From positions 124,001 to 188,000 of the forward strand of contig NZBA01000050.1 of NCBI GenBank assembly GCA_002686265.1: DNA of 64,000 bases. Reading direction: 5' to 3'. The notes beneath the pieces were generated by a model that saw only the letters and a program-made list of their open reading frames with translations, did no database searches and had not been told where the DNA came from. Each line of letters begins with the position of its first letter. The stretch's first letter is position 1. Made by a program: the position numbers and the translations under genes. Below, one piece after another: positions 31,531 to 40,085 of this stretch. This DNA is from Planctomycetota bacterium (lineage in GTDB: Bacteria; Planctomycetota; UBA1135; GCA-002686595).

Positions 31531-32775
31531 ATGCGCCGCGTAGCCATCACGGGTTTGGGGACCGTCAACCCCCTGGGAATCGGCGTCGCTGAGACTTGGC
31601 GGCGCATGCTGGCGGGAGAGAACGGCGTCGGCCCGAACCCGCACTTCGACACCTCCGAGTATTCGGTCCGGATCGGGGCCTTCGTGGACTGGGAGGTCGA
31701 GCAGCACTTCTCGCGTCCAGATCAGCGCAAGCTCGATCCGTTCACGATGTGGGCCCTGATGTCGGCCGACGAGGCCCTGGCGGACGCCGGACTCCCGGGG
31801 CTGGCGGAGGAAGACGAGGAGCGCCGTTACCGATACGGCGCGATCATCGGGACCGGAATCGGGGGGATCACGGGCATCGAGGAGCAGCACCACGTCTTGC
31901 TCGCGAAGGGTGCGGGGCGGGTTTCGCCACACTTCATCCCGCGCATCATGGCCAATGCGGTCGCGGGGCAGGTCTCGATCCGCAACGGTCTGATGGGGAC
32001 CTCGTTCACCACGTCTAGCGCCTGCGCCTCCTCGGGCCACGCCATGGGCATGGCCTGGCAGTCGATCCGCCATGGCGAATCCGACCTGGTGCTGACCGGC
32101 GGGGCCGAGTCGGCCACCACCACCCTTGGGTTGGCCGGCTTCTGCTCGGCCAAGGCCCTCTCGACCCGCAACGACGACCCCAAAGCGGCGTCGCGCCCCT
32201 TCGATCGGGATCGCGACGGCTTCGTGATGGGGGAGGGAGCCGCGGTGTTGGTGTTCGAGGAGTGGGAGCGCGCCCGCGCTCGGGACGCCCGCATCTACGC
32301 CGAGGTCGTTGGGTTCGGCTCCACCGACGACGCCTTCCACATCACCGCCCCGCGCGAGGACGGCAAGGGGCCTGCGCGGGCCATGCGTCTGGCCCTGGCG
32401 GCGGGAGCGGTGGACCCTGAATCGGTGGACTACGTCAATGCCCACGGGACCAGTACGCACTACAACGACATGATCGAGACGCGAGCGTTGCGGACGGTCT
32501 TCGCGGCCCACGCCGACGCCCTGGCGGTCTCGTCGACCAAGTCGATGCTCGGGCACCTGATGGGCGCCTCCTCGGCCGTGGAACTCCTGGCGACGGCCCT
32601 CTCGGTGCACCACGGCCAGGTCCATCCGACCCGCAACTACACGACGCCGGACCCTGAGTGCGACCTCGATTACGTCCCCGGAGAGGCCCGCGAGGTTCCC
32701 CTGCGCCACGCCCTCTCCAACTCCCTCGGGTTCGGCGGACACAACGTCTCGATCTGCCTTCGCCGAGCGGAATGA
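31531..32775 (+). CDS. fabF: Beta-ketoacyl-ACP synthase II
   Basis: Elongating condensing enzyme (414 aa). Catalytic residues: Cys in TTSSACASSGHAMG, His in NAHGTSTHYND and His in KSMLGHLMGASSA. The C-terminal NSLGFGGHNVSICL is the family end. ATG 31531 is 33 bp after acpP. It closes the fatty-acid operon. Cluster members missing here (fabZ, fabI, acc genes) must lie elsewhere. Confidence 0.97.
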   Translation: MRRVAITGLGTVNPLGIGVAETWRRMLAGENGVGPNPHFDTSEYSVRIGAFVDWEVEQHFSRPDQRKLDPFTMWALMSADEALADAGLPGLAEEDEERRYRYGAIIGTGIGGITGIEEQHHVLLAKGAGRVSPHFIPRIMANAVAGQVSIRNGLMGTSFTTSSACASSGHAMGMAWQSIRHGESDLVLTGGAESATTTLGLAGFCSAKALSTRNDDPKAASRPFDRDRDGFVMGEGAAVLVFEEWERARARDARIYAEVVGFGSTDDAFHITAPREDGKGPARAMRLALAAGAVDPESVDYVNAHGTSTHYNDMIETRALRTVFAAHADALAVSSTKSMLGHLMGASSAVELLATALSVHHGQVHPTRNYTTPDPECDLDYVPGEAREVPLRHALSNSLGFGGHNVSICLRRAE

Positions 32776-32942
32776 GGGCCGTCGCGGCCGCGGTGGGGAC
32801 GTGCTAACATGCCCCTACGGAGCGGGTCCGAGCGAGGGCCGCGCGCGGCCGCGCGCCTCTGGCTCGAGGCTACCCGCGCCCCTCTGTCCAACCCCTGCTG
32901 ACCCCCCGCCCCCCCCTGCCAACCCCTGTCCAAGGCGAACCA

Positions 32943-33293
32943 TTGCTGACGAAGTTCCAGCAGCTGCTGCACGAGTACAAGAAGGAGATCTTCCACGCCG
33001 AGCACGACAAGCAGAGCGTCGACGACATCACGGCCAAGTGCTTGCACGTCACCGAGGACGTGCTCCGGAACAAGTTTCACTACCACTTCCACAAGTTGCC
33101 GGACGCCGACCGCGCGGAGATCATCAACATGATCAACAACTACACCCGCGAGGCGATCCTGCCACCGGTGGTGGAGCGGCTGGTCTACCGGCAGATGGTG
33201 CTCGAGAAACGCCTCGAAGCCCAGCTGCACTTGATGGAGCACCTTCTGGAGGAGGTCTCCGCCGGCGTTCAAGCCGGCGGGTCTTCCAGCTAG
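32943..33293 (+). CDS. Small helical hypothetical protein (TTG start)
   Basis: A 116-residue, soluble, all-helical protein that I do not recognise. It is rich in charged residues, with several His (FHAEHD, FHYHFHKLPDAD) and a long amphipathic segment with NNYTREAILPPVVERLVYRQM. Its only plausible start is TTG 32943, since upstream codons in the frame are C-rich non-coding sequence. Codon use and Lys/Ile content differ slightly from neighbours, suggesting strong constraint rather than random translation. It stands alone between fabF and the next transcript; an extended -10 (TGCTAACAT, 32802-32810) upstream is a weak promoter candidate. Confidence 0.65.
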   Translation: MLTKFQQLLHEYKKEIFHAEHDKQSVDDITAKCLHVTEDVLRNKFHYHFHKLPDADRAEIINMINNYTREAILPPVVERLVYRQMVLEKRLEAQLHLMEHLLEEVSAGVQAGGSSS

Positions 33294-33341
33294 AGCGTTT
33301 CCCCGTCCTCGCGCCCCCGCGACGGGCGCGCCGCGGTTACG

Positions 33342-33508
33342 CTGGAGCAGGATCTGCCGGGAAGCCCACGAACCGACCTGGAGAGCCGGCGAGAGGGCAG
33401 GTGGCTGTTCTCTGCAGTCCGACCGGCGAGGATACCTTCCCCAGCGACGCCGTTGTGAGCAACCCGCCGAGCTGTTCCCAATCCTGCCAGGCCCCGGCTT
33501 CGGCGGGG
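33342..33508 (+). other. Candidate structured RNA or 5' leader
   Basis: In the 277-bp gap, CTGG-AG-CAGGAT (33342-33353) can pair with ATCCTGCCAG (33481-33490) over 10 bp with a 2-nt bulge, enclosing about 127 nt. Inside are ACCTG...CAGGT and GTTG-TGAG-CAAC hairpins. Immediately after is a stem capped by a C(UUCG)G tetraloop (33492-33508). It matches no RNA family I know. It may be the leader of the UDP-sugar pyrophosphorylase gene or a small RNA. Confidence 0.35.
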
Positions 33509-33570
33509 TTCGCAAGCCCCGAGCTCCCAGAGACCGCGAGAGCCAGACCCAGAGAGCACCGCCCAGCGCG

Positions 33571-34986
33571 ATGACGACAGAGATGCCCCCCAGGCAGCAC
33601 TCCGAAGCGGAGCTGCGAAGCACTTGTGAACGCTACGACCAGCAGCACCTGCTGCGCCATTGGGACGAGCTGGACGAGGAGGGGCGCTCGCGTCTCGCGG
33701 AGCAGATCAAGGCCGTGGACCTCGATCACGTTCAGACCCTAGGCCGAATCCTCGAACGCGACGAGGAGGAGGGCCGCGGCCACTTCGAGCCGCCGGAGGT
33801 CTTTCCGCTCGAGCGCAGCGGGCAACAGCGGGAGCTGGCTGCGGAGGCGACCGCCGTCGGTGAGGACCTTCTGGCGAGGGGCGCAGTGGGTTTTCTCCTG
33901 GTGGCCGGCGGGCAGGCCTCTCGCCTGGGGTACGACGGCCCCAAGGGGGCCTTTCCGGTCGGCCCCGTGACCGGGCGCTCTCTGTTCGAGTTCCATGCCC
34001 GGCGCCTCCTCCGCGTCGCGCGGCGCTACGAGACGCGCACGCCCTTCTACGTGATGACCTCGCCCACGAACGACGCCGCCACCCGGCGCTTCTTCGAGCG
34101 CCACGAGCACTTCGGCCTGCGTCCCGAGGACGTCTTCTTCTTCACCCAGTCGATGCTCCCGGCCCTTGACGAGACCGGGCGCGTGATGATGTCGGCCCCC
34201 GACGCCCTCTTCCTCGCTCCCGGCGGCCACGGTGGCGTCCTCCCAGCACTGCGCGACTCCGGCTGGCTCACCGATGCCCTCGAGCGCGGCGTGGAGCACC
34301 TCTCCTACTTCCAGGTGGACAACCCCCTTGTGCGTCCCACCGACCCCCTGTTTCTAGGTCTGCACGCCCGAGCGGGCGCCGGGATGTCCTCCAAGTTCGT
34401 GTCGAAGAGCGACCCCGAGGAGAAGGTGGGCGTGCTCGGACGGGTGGACGGGCGCCTCGGCTGCATCGAGTACTCCGACCTTCCCCCGCAGCTGCGCGAT
34501 GCGCGGGACGAGGACGACGTACTGCTCTTCCGGGCCGGGAACGTGGCTGTACACATGCTGCGTACCGAATTCGTGGATGAGATCACCCGCGACGGGCTCA
34601 AGCTGCCGTGGCATGTCGCGCGCAAGAAGATCCGCACCATCGACGAGGGCGGCCGCGAGACCGAGTGCCATGGCTTCAAGTTCGAGGCCTTCGTGTTCGA
34701 TGCGCTCGGCTTCTCGACCGACTGCGTCACCCTGGAGGTGGACCGAGACCTGGAGTTCAGCCCGGTCAAGAATGCCGAGGGCGGAGATTCTCCCGCCACC
34801 GCACGCCGCAGCCTGTGTGCCCTGCACGCGGGATGGGCGCGGTCAGCGGGCTGCGACGTAGCGCCGGTCGGCGAGGACGGGGTTTCGTGCGTCGAGGTGG
34901 ATCCGCTCTTGGCGGAGACCGCCGAGGATTTCGCCGCCGGCGAGCCGCGGCTCGTCGAGCGCGAGGGCGGGTTCCTCTACGAATGA
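33571..34986 (+). CDS. UDP-sugar pyrophosphorylase (UDPGP/UAP1-type)
   Basis: A 471-residue cytosolic nucleotidyltransferase related to eukaryotic-type UDP-N-acetylglucosamine pyrophosphorylase. It would make UDP-GlcNAc or UDP-glucose from UTP and the sugar 1-phosphate. The nucleotide loop AGGQASRLGYDGPKG, then PFYVMTSPTND, FFTQSMLPALD, YFQVDNPLVRPTDP and HGFKFEAFVFDAL match the family order. This type differs from bacterial GlmU; Planctomycetota commonly carry it. ATG 33571 sits after the structured leader. Its TGA overlaps the ATG of ddl, tying it to cell-wall precursor supply and favouring the GlcNAc role. Confidence 0.9.
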   Translation: MTTEMPPRQHSEAELRSTCERYDQQHLLRHWDELDEEGRSRLAEQIKAVDLDHVQTLGRILERDEEEGRGHFEPPEVFPLERSGQQRELAAEATAVGEDLLARGAVGFLLVAGGQASRLGYDGPKGAFPVGPVTGRSLFEFHARRLLRVARRYETRTPFYVMTSPTNDAATRRFFERHEHFGLRPEDVFFFTQSMLPALDETGRVMMSAPDALFLAPGGHGGVLPALRDSGWLTDALERGVEHLSYFQVDNPLVRPTDPLFLGLHARAGAGMSSKFVSKSDPEEKVGVLGRVDGRLGCIEYSDLPPQLRDARDEDDVLLFRAGNVAVHMLRTEFVDEITRDGLKLPWHVARKKIRTIDEGGRETECHGFKFEAFVFDALGFSTDCVTLEVDRDLEFSPVKNAEGGDSPATARRSLCALHAGWARSAGCDVAPVGEDGVSCVEVDPLLAETAEDFAAGEPRLVEREGGFLYE

Positions 34987-36008
34987 GCCTCCGTGCTGCC
35001 CGCCCCGTCGTGGTGTTGATGGGAGGGCGCTCCGGCGAGCGTGAGGTCTCCCTGGGTTCTGGTGCGGCGGTCCTCGCGGCCTTGGCGAGCAGCGGCCCGC
35101 GAGCGGTGCAGCCGGTCGAAATCACGGGCGACGGGCGCTGGCGCTGGGAAACGGGCGAGGGCAATCCGGCGGAGGCCCTTGCGGCCCTTCCCGCCTGCGC
35201 CGTCTTCTTCCTGGCCTTGCACGGCGGCGAGGGCGAGGACGGGACCCTCCAGGGACTCCTGAGCGCCTGCGGCCGCACCTACACGGGCTCGGGAGTCGGG
35301 GCTTCCGCCCTCTGCATGGACAAGGCCGCGACGCGGGGAGTGCTGGCGGAGGCCGGCTTGGCGGTCGCCCCCGGCGTCAGGACCAGCCCCCGCGAGTGGG
35401 ACGCCCACGGCGGCGCCGTGCTCGACCGTCTGCAGTCGATGGAAGCCGCGGGCTGGTTCGTCAAGCCGAACGCCGGCGGCTCCTCTCTCGGCGTGCGGCG
35501 CATCGTGGAGGCCGACGAGCTCGGCGCAGCGATCACCGCTCTCCTAGCCGATGGCGAAGCCGTCCTCGTCGAGGCCCTCGTCGAAGGATGCGAGGCCTCG
35601 TGTCCGGTGCTGGGCAATCCTGGCGGCCCGCTGCGCGCCCTGGACCCGGTGGAAATCGTCCCGAGCGCCGCGGGCTTCTTCGATTACACGGAGAAGTACG
35701 ACGAGAGAGGCGGCGCGCGCGAGATCGTCCCGCCGACCGGGCTCTCGCGGGCCACCTGCGAACGCCTGCGCGAACTGGCTCTGCGCGCCCACGAGGTCAC
35801 CGGCTGCGCCGGAACCTCGCGCACGGACTTCATCGTGCCCAAGACCGATGCGAGCGAGGGCGAGCCCGTCGTGCTGGAGGTCAACACCCTGCCGGGATTG
35901 ACTCCGCGCTCACTGCTCCCCCAGTCAGCCGCGGCCGGGGGTCTGGGATTCGCCGAGCTGTGCGAGGAGCTCGTGGCCCTGGCGATCGCTTGCGAGGAGC
36001 GGCGGTGA
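34983..36008 (+). CDS. ddl: D-alanine--D-alanine ligase
   Basis: ATP-grasp ligase making the D-Ala-D-Ala dipeptide of peptidoglycan (341 aa). VVVLMGGRSGEREVSLGSG at the N terminus, FLALHGGEGEDGTLQG, WFVKPNAGGSSLGVRR for ATP binding, SRTDFIV and LEVNTLPGLTPRSLLPQ at the C-terminal active site are all present. The start ATG overlaps the stop of the upstream gene and its own stop overlaps dapB (GTGA), so three wall-related genes form one unit. It supports a peptidoglycan-bearing organism. Confidence 0.96.
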   Translation: MSLRAARPVVVLMGGRSGEREVSLGSGAAVLAALASSGPRAVQPVEITGDGRWRWETGEGNPAEALAALPACAVFFLALHGGEGEDGTLQGLLSACGRTYTGSGVGASALCMDKAATRGVLAEAGLAVAPGVRTSPREWDAHGGAVLDRLQSMEAAGWFVKPNAGGSSLGVRRIVEADELGAAITALLADGEAVLVEALVEGCEASCPVLGNPGGPLRALDPVEIVPSAAGFFDYTEKYDERGGAREIVPPTGLSRATCERLRELALRAHEVTGCAGTSRTDFIVPKTDASEGEPVVLEVNTLPGLTPRSLLPQSAAAGGLGFAELCEELVALAIACEERR

Positions 36009-36706
36009 GCGCGCCCTTGAAGATCGCCGTCGTCGGTGCCGGGGGGCGCATGGGAAGTCTGGCCCGCGAGCGCATCGTGGGCGTCGGGGACCTGGAGCTG
36101 GTCGCAAGCCTCGGGCGTGGCGACGCGTTGCGCCGGGCCCTAGAGGACAGCGGCGCCGAGGTGGGCCTGGACCTGACCGCCGCAGGCCAGGGCGCTGCCC
36201 ACGGCATGGAGATGCTGGCGGCCCGGGTTCGTCCGGTGATCGGCACCAGCGGCGTGACCTGCGAGGAGAACGAGGCCCTCGACCGAGCCGCGCGCGCGGT
36301 CGGCCTGGGCGGGTTGGTCGTGCCCAACTTCAGCCTCGGGATCTGGCTCCTCTCGCGCGCCGTGGAGGAAGCGGCGCGCCACTACCCACGGGTCGAGGTG
36401 ATCGAGATGCACCACGCGAACAAGCTCGACGCACCCTCGGGGACCGCACTCAACACAGCCGAGCGCATCGGGCGCGTTCAGGGCCGCCCAGCGCAGGAAG
36501 TCCCGATCCACTCGGTGCGCATCCCCGGGCTGCTCTCCAATCAGGAGGTGATGTTCGGCGGCGAGGGTGAGGTCTTGCGCCTTCGGCACGAGACCTACGG
36601 CCTGGCCTGCTTCGGCCCGGGGATCCTGGCCGCCTTGCGCTACGCCGCAGCGGCCGAGGGCGTCGAGCGCGGGATCGAGCACGCCTTCGAGGGGCCTCGG
36701 ACCTGA
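36005..36706 (+). CDS. dapB: 4-hydroxy-tetrahydrodipicolinate reductase
   Basis: NAD(P)H-dependent reductase of lysine/meso-diaminopimelate synthesis (233 aa). Rossmann motif VVGAGGRMGSLAR, GTSGVTCEEN, VPNFSLGIWLLSR and the active-site block EMHHANKLDAPSGTAL with the catalytic His and Lys. It is somewhat short compared with E. coli DapB (273 aa), mostly through loss in the N-terminal domain. GTG start overlaps ddl. Together these genes supply the diaminopimelate and D-Ala-D-Ala units of the wall peptide. Confidence 0.95.
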   Translation: MSAPLKIAVVGAGGRMGSLARERIVGVGDLELVASLGRGDALRRALEDSGAEVGLDLTAAGQGAAHGMEMLAARVRPVIGTSGVTCEENEALDRAARAVGLGGLVVPNFSLGIWLLSRAVEEAARHYPRVEVIEMHHANKLDAPSGTALNTAERIGRVQGRPAQEVPIHSVRIPGLLSNQEVMFGGEGEVLRLRHETYGLACFGPGILAALRYAAAAEGVERGIEHAFEGPRT

Positions 36707-36790
36707 GCGCCCGGCCGCCGCGCCCGGCGCTTCAGCGAGCCAGGTCTTGCCTTGCGCCCGAGACTGTCCGATCCTCTGGGCGACCGGAAG

Positions 36791-36877
36791 GCCAAGGTGG
36801 CGGAATTGGTAGACGCGACGGATTCAAAATCCGTTTCCCGCAAGGGAGTAGGGGTTCGATTCCCCTCCTTGGTACCA
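36791..36877 (+). tRNA. tRNA-Leu (anticodon CAA)
   Basis: 87 nt with a long variable arm, as in class II tRNAs. The acceptor GCCAAGG pairs with CCTTGGT (first pair G-U), followed by A and an encoded CCA (36875-36877). The anticodon stem ACGGA/TCCGT holds the loop TTCAAAA, giving CAA for UUG codons. The T-arm is GGGGTTCGATTCCCC. A weak promoter-like pair (TTGCCT-17-GATCCT, 36747-36775) lies upstream. Confidence 0.96.
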
Positions 36878-36890
36878 ATCCTCTCCTGAC

Positions 36891-37532
36891 ATGAGCGTTT
36901 CGCCTCCCGATCCTCTGACGAGAGCTCTCCTGCCCGCGCTCATGCACGGGCTGAACAATGCCACGCAGCTCCTGGCCTCGCTCAACGCCCTCGTCGCCGA
37001 GGACGACGGCGAGGCATGGCTCGAGCGCCGCAGCGCCGACCTCGCCCGCACGTCAGGCGAGATCGAGGATCTTGGCTACGTCCTGGCCGTGCTGGCCGGT
37101 GCCTCGGGGGCCGACCTGCTCGGCGAACGCCGCGAGGCGCGCGGCCTGGAACTGGTCGTGGACCTCGTGCGCGCCGCCTTGCGCCGGGCGGGCGCGGACC
37201 TGGCACCCGTTCCGACCCCACTGCCTCGCTTGGCGAGGTCGGCGGGGGAGGGCTGGGAACTACCCTGGGTGGTGGGGTCGCTCTTGTGGGTGAGCGCAAC
37301 CGCGCTCCCGACGGGGGAGGCGCTTGCTTGGTCCCTCGAGGGCGACGGCGACGGCTGGTGTCTACGCGCCGAGCGCCCCGAGGGCATCGACCTCGCCGTC
37401 CTCGCCGAGCGCGTCCACTCCCTGTTGCCCGAGGCGCGACTGGAAGTCGGCGCAGAGGGGTGGAGCCTGCTCCTGCCGGGCCGGTGGTTGGAACCCGGTG
37501 CGGAGCAAGCCCCTTCCCTGAGCGTCAGTTGA
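36891..37532 (+). CDS. Degenerate histidine-kinase / phosphotransferase-like protein
   Basis: A 213-residue soluble protein. LMHGLNNATQLLASLNALV near residue 18 resembles the H-box helix of histidine kinases (HELNN type), followed by a second helix, the DHp-like hairpin. The C-terminal part has a short ATPase-like region but none of the N, G1 or G2 boxes. This layout recalls histidine phosphotransferases such as ChpT, or an inactivated kinase; I cannot choose. It starts 13 nt after the tRNA-Leu gene and may be co-transcribed with it. Its 3' end overlaps the convergent beta-propeller gene by 8 bp. Confidence 0.6.
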   Translation: MSVSPPDPLTRALLPALMHGLNNATQLLASLNALVAEDDGEAWLERRSADLARTSGEIEDLGYVLAVLAGASGADLLGERREARGLELVVDLVRAALRRAGADLAPVPTPLPRLARSAGEGWELPWVVGSLLWVSATALPTGEALAWSLEGDGDGWCLRAERPEGIDLAVLAERVHSLLPEARLEVGAEGWSLLLPGRWLEPGAEQAPSLSVS

Positions 37533-38877
37533 GCACGGCCTCGGAACTGCCGATGAACCGGCCGCCGCTACCGTCGAGCAGCAGGGCCTGGAAGACCAAG
37601 GTGCCGGCGAGGTGCCCCGGGTCGAAGTAGGTGAACTCGCCCACGCCGGTGGAGTCCACCGGGGAGAAGAACGGCAAGCGCCGGATCGACGCGAGAGGCA
37701 GCCCCGTGTGGAACAGGAAGTCGGGGAAGATGCCGTAGGAGTTCTCGTCGGGATCGTAGGAGGCCTGCGGTCCCCAGAGCACGAGCATGCCGCTGTTGGG
37801 CAGGGCCTCGCTGACGCGGAAGGTCACCGCCGGGCCGGCGGCGAGGATCTCCGCCCGCGGGCGGCGGGCGCGCACGTCCACGATCTGACCCCCGTCGAGG
37901 TCGTTGAAGTGCATGACGACGCCGGCGTCGGGTTGCCAGGCGTGGAAGTGGCCGCTCGGACCGCTGGCGCGCAGTTCCACGTTGGAGAGGTAGTTGGCGC
38001 TGGTGACCACGGGGCCGACCCAGTCGCCGTCGGGGGCGAACTCCAGGAGCCGGCTCTGGGAGCCGAAGACCGCCTCGGCCAGGACCAGGCTGCCGTAGAC
38101 CGGGTCGATGGCCAGAGCCGCACCGCCATCCAAGCCACTGTGGAAGACGGTCGCGTCCCCGAGGGTCAGTGGGACGCCCGATGCCAGTTGGGCCGCCGTC
38201 CAGTAAACGATGTCCGTGCTGCCGGGAGGCGCGGGGAACTGGGCCGAAGCGGTCGCGTAGTACAGGTCGCCGCCGGCCGAAATCGCCAGGGGCCCCGAGG
38301 AGCCAGGCACCGAGGCCACGGCCTGCAGGGTGCCGGCGCCCACGTCGAGGCGCAGGATCTCGTTGGTCCCGCACAGGCAGGAGGAGGCGCTCAGCAGCGC
38401 ACTGTCGGCGCCGTCGAAGACCGCGTCGTAGTGGAAGGGCACGTTGGCCACGGTGGAGAGCCCGCTGCCGTCGAGCATGACCTTGAAGACGTCCCCGAAG
38501 GAGGACTCGCCGACGAGGGCGTACTGCTCGCCGGGATCGGCCTCGACGAAGCTGGTGAAGACGAAGCCCGGCAGGGCGCCGAGGTTCATCAGGAAGCCGC
38601 CGGCCTCGTCGTAGAGGTCGATGCTGACCCCGTCGAAGGTGACGCGGTCACCGCTCCTCAGTGTGTGATAGGAGGCGAACGAAGCCGGTACCGACTGGGA
38701 GCCCGTGACGGCGAAACCGGGGGCGATGGTGTCCTGAGCGGCGCCGGGAGCCGCGGTCAGGAGGCTGAAGGCGGCCAGAGCCGTCAGGGCGCGGGGCACC
38801 GCGAAAGGGTGAGTCGGCCGCTGGTAGGCGGGCCGCCTGGGAGGGAACTGCGTGCGGTCGGCGATAACAGGTTGCAT
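37525..38877 (-). CDS. Secreted beta-propeller protein under a cobalamin riboswitch
   Basis: A 450-residue exported protein. A long n-region is followed by the signal ALTALAAFSLLTAAPGAAQ, then repeated four-stranded blade-like units (for example GEQYALVGESSFGDVFKVML, LAISAGGDLYYATAS, ALAIDPVYGSLVLAEA) of a YncE/NHL-like propeller. It lacks the Cys-rich C-terminal domain of the other secreted propeller. ATG 38877 is preceded by CGGAGA and gives a usable signal; ORF start 38949 is less likely. A clear cobalamin riboswitch lies upstream on the same strand, and no other gene follows. I infer a role in cobalamin capture, as for the BtuG propeller of Bacteroides, or a B12-saving substitute function. 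Confidence 0.78.
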   Translation of the reverse strand: MQPVIADRTQFPPRRPAYQRPTHPFAVPRALTALAAFSLLTAAPGAAQDTIAPGFAVTGSQSVPASFASYHTLRSGDRVTFDGVSIDLYDEAGGFLMNLGALPGFVFTSFVEADPGEQYALVGESSFGDVFKVMLDGSGLSTVANVPFHYDAVFDGADSALLSASSCLCGTNEILRLDVGAGTLQAVASVPGSSGPLAISAGGDLYYATASAQFPAPPGSTDIVYWTAAQLASGVPLTLGDATVFHSGLDGGAALAIDPVYGSLVLAEAVFGSQSRLLEFAPDGDWVGPVVTSANYLSNVELRASGPSGHFHAWQPDAGVVMHFNDLDGGQIVDVRARRPRAEILAAGPAVTFRVSEALPNSGMLVLWGPQASYDPDENSYGIFPDFLFHTGLPLASIRRLPFFSPVDSTGVGEFTYFDPGHLAGTLVFQALLLDGSGGRFIGSSEAVLN

Positions 38878-39044
38878 GAGTGGATCTCCGTTCGAAGTCG
38901 CGTCGAAGGCCGACCTCGAATGGGTGCCGGCGGAGGATCCACCAGGCATGGGCCCATTCCGCGAGGCCGGTTGCCAATTGCGTCCCCGGCGGATGTCCTG
39001 ACTCGTCGCTCTCTCCGGCGCGTGGAACCTTCCCGGTCACGCAC

Positions 39045-39250
39045 CCCTCGCGGGTTGCGTGGACCAGTGGTCCGATCTGCGGGGCGGGTGATCCCTCTTC
39101 GAGGGCCCGTTCGCGGATCGCGGGCGCGTCGGCGCACGACTCACAGTGGCGGGTCCGTCCAGGATTCTCACCCGGTTCCCCGCGCAGGGTCGCTCCAGTT
39201 GTCAGCCCAGGACCCTATGCCCCGCGCCCTGGTCCGTCAACTGGTGTCGT
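39045..39250 (-). promoter_or_regulatory. Cobalamin riboswitch
   Basis: Read on the - strand, GGGAACCGGGTGAGAATCC, then GGACCCGCCACTGTGA, then a variable hairpin, then the B12-box-like AGATCGGACCACTGGTCC are in the order and spacing of the Rfam cobalamin riboswitch. The ends are approximate. It lies about 170 nt upstream of the secreted propeller gene. High cobalamin would be expected to lower expression of that gene. Confidence 0.85.
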
Positions 39251-39278
39251 CCGCACAGGGTGTCGGGGGACGCCTGAT

Positions 39279-39908
39279 TCAGCGCTGCGTCGGCTCGATC
39301 GTCGCGGGCGCGGCTCCTGCCGGAGTCCCGGGCGGGGGGGCCTGGCCGGCCAGCCAGTCGCGGATCCCCAGCCGGTCGAGAGAGGCCTCGTCGAGCAGCA
39401 CCGGGAGGTTGGTCGAGACGGAGCGGGCCAAGCTCTCGCTCAAGGTGCCAGCGAGGCTGTCGGCCGTCCAGGGCTGGGGGCCCAAGTAGCAGAATCCCAT
39501 CAGGAGAGCGGCGTGGAGCAGGAGGCCGGTCACGAGCCCCGCCACCGCGCCGCCGAAGCGGTCCACGAGGCCGAGCTTCATGACCTCGATGGTGCGCTTG
39601 CCGAGCACGCCGAGGAGGCTCGCCAGGAGCAGGCCGACGATGAAGACGCCGATCCACACCAGGCCCTGGGCGACGTGAGGTTCCAGACCGCTCGTTTCCT
39701 GGAAGGTGCCGCCCCAGCGTGGAGCGAGCAGGCGCGCCAGGGCCACGGCGGCCGCCAGGCCGACGAGGCGAATGATCTGCCACCACAAGCCGCGCACGGT
39801 GCCCAGGACGACGAAGACGAGGCACAGGCCTAGGCCCACGAGGTCGAGCCAGTGCAGATCGCGAAGGGCAGCCAGGAGGTCCTGGAACAGGTTCGTGTCG
39901 GTGTTCAT
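39279..39908 (-). CDS. CvpA-family membrane protein
   Basis: A 209-residue inner-membrane protein with four hydrophobic helices (WLDLVGLGLCLVFVVLGTVRG first), the typical CvpA/colicin V production-like arrangement. The family's central segment GLVDRFGGAVAGLVTGLLL is clear. The C terminus is a soluble tail rich in Pro/Ala. ATG 39908 is used since upstream residues of the longer ORF are Pro/Arg-rich and outside the family. It lies upstream of, and is separate from, the riboswitch. Members influence envelope stress, secretion or biofilm, with no agreed biochemical role. Confidence 0.8.
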   Translation of the reverse strand: MNTDTNLFQDLLAALRDLHWLDLVGLGLCLVFVVLGTVRGLWWQIIRLVGLAAAVALARLLAPRWGGTFQETSGLEPHVAQGLVWIGVFIVGLLLASLLGVLGKRTIEVMKLGLVDRFGGAVAGLVTGLLLHAALLMGFCYLGPQPWTADSLAGTLSESLARSVSTNLPVLLDEASLDRLGIRDWLAGQAPPPGTPAGAAPATIEPTQR

Positions 39909-40085
39909 GGTCTGCTTCGCGCAGGGGTGTGTGAACGCGAGAGGGGTGGGGGAACGGGGCGCGCGCTTCTCGGCCCCGGGCGGTGGAGCCCTCGGGGGGT
40001 TCGAGAGTACAATCGGGGGCTGTCCCGGTCTGCACGGGCTCATCCGGCCAGGCACGCGCTACTCTCTCAATCGGCACTATCGGCA

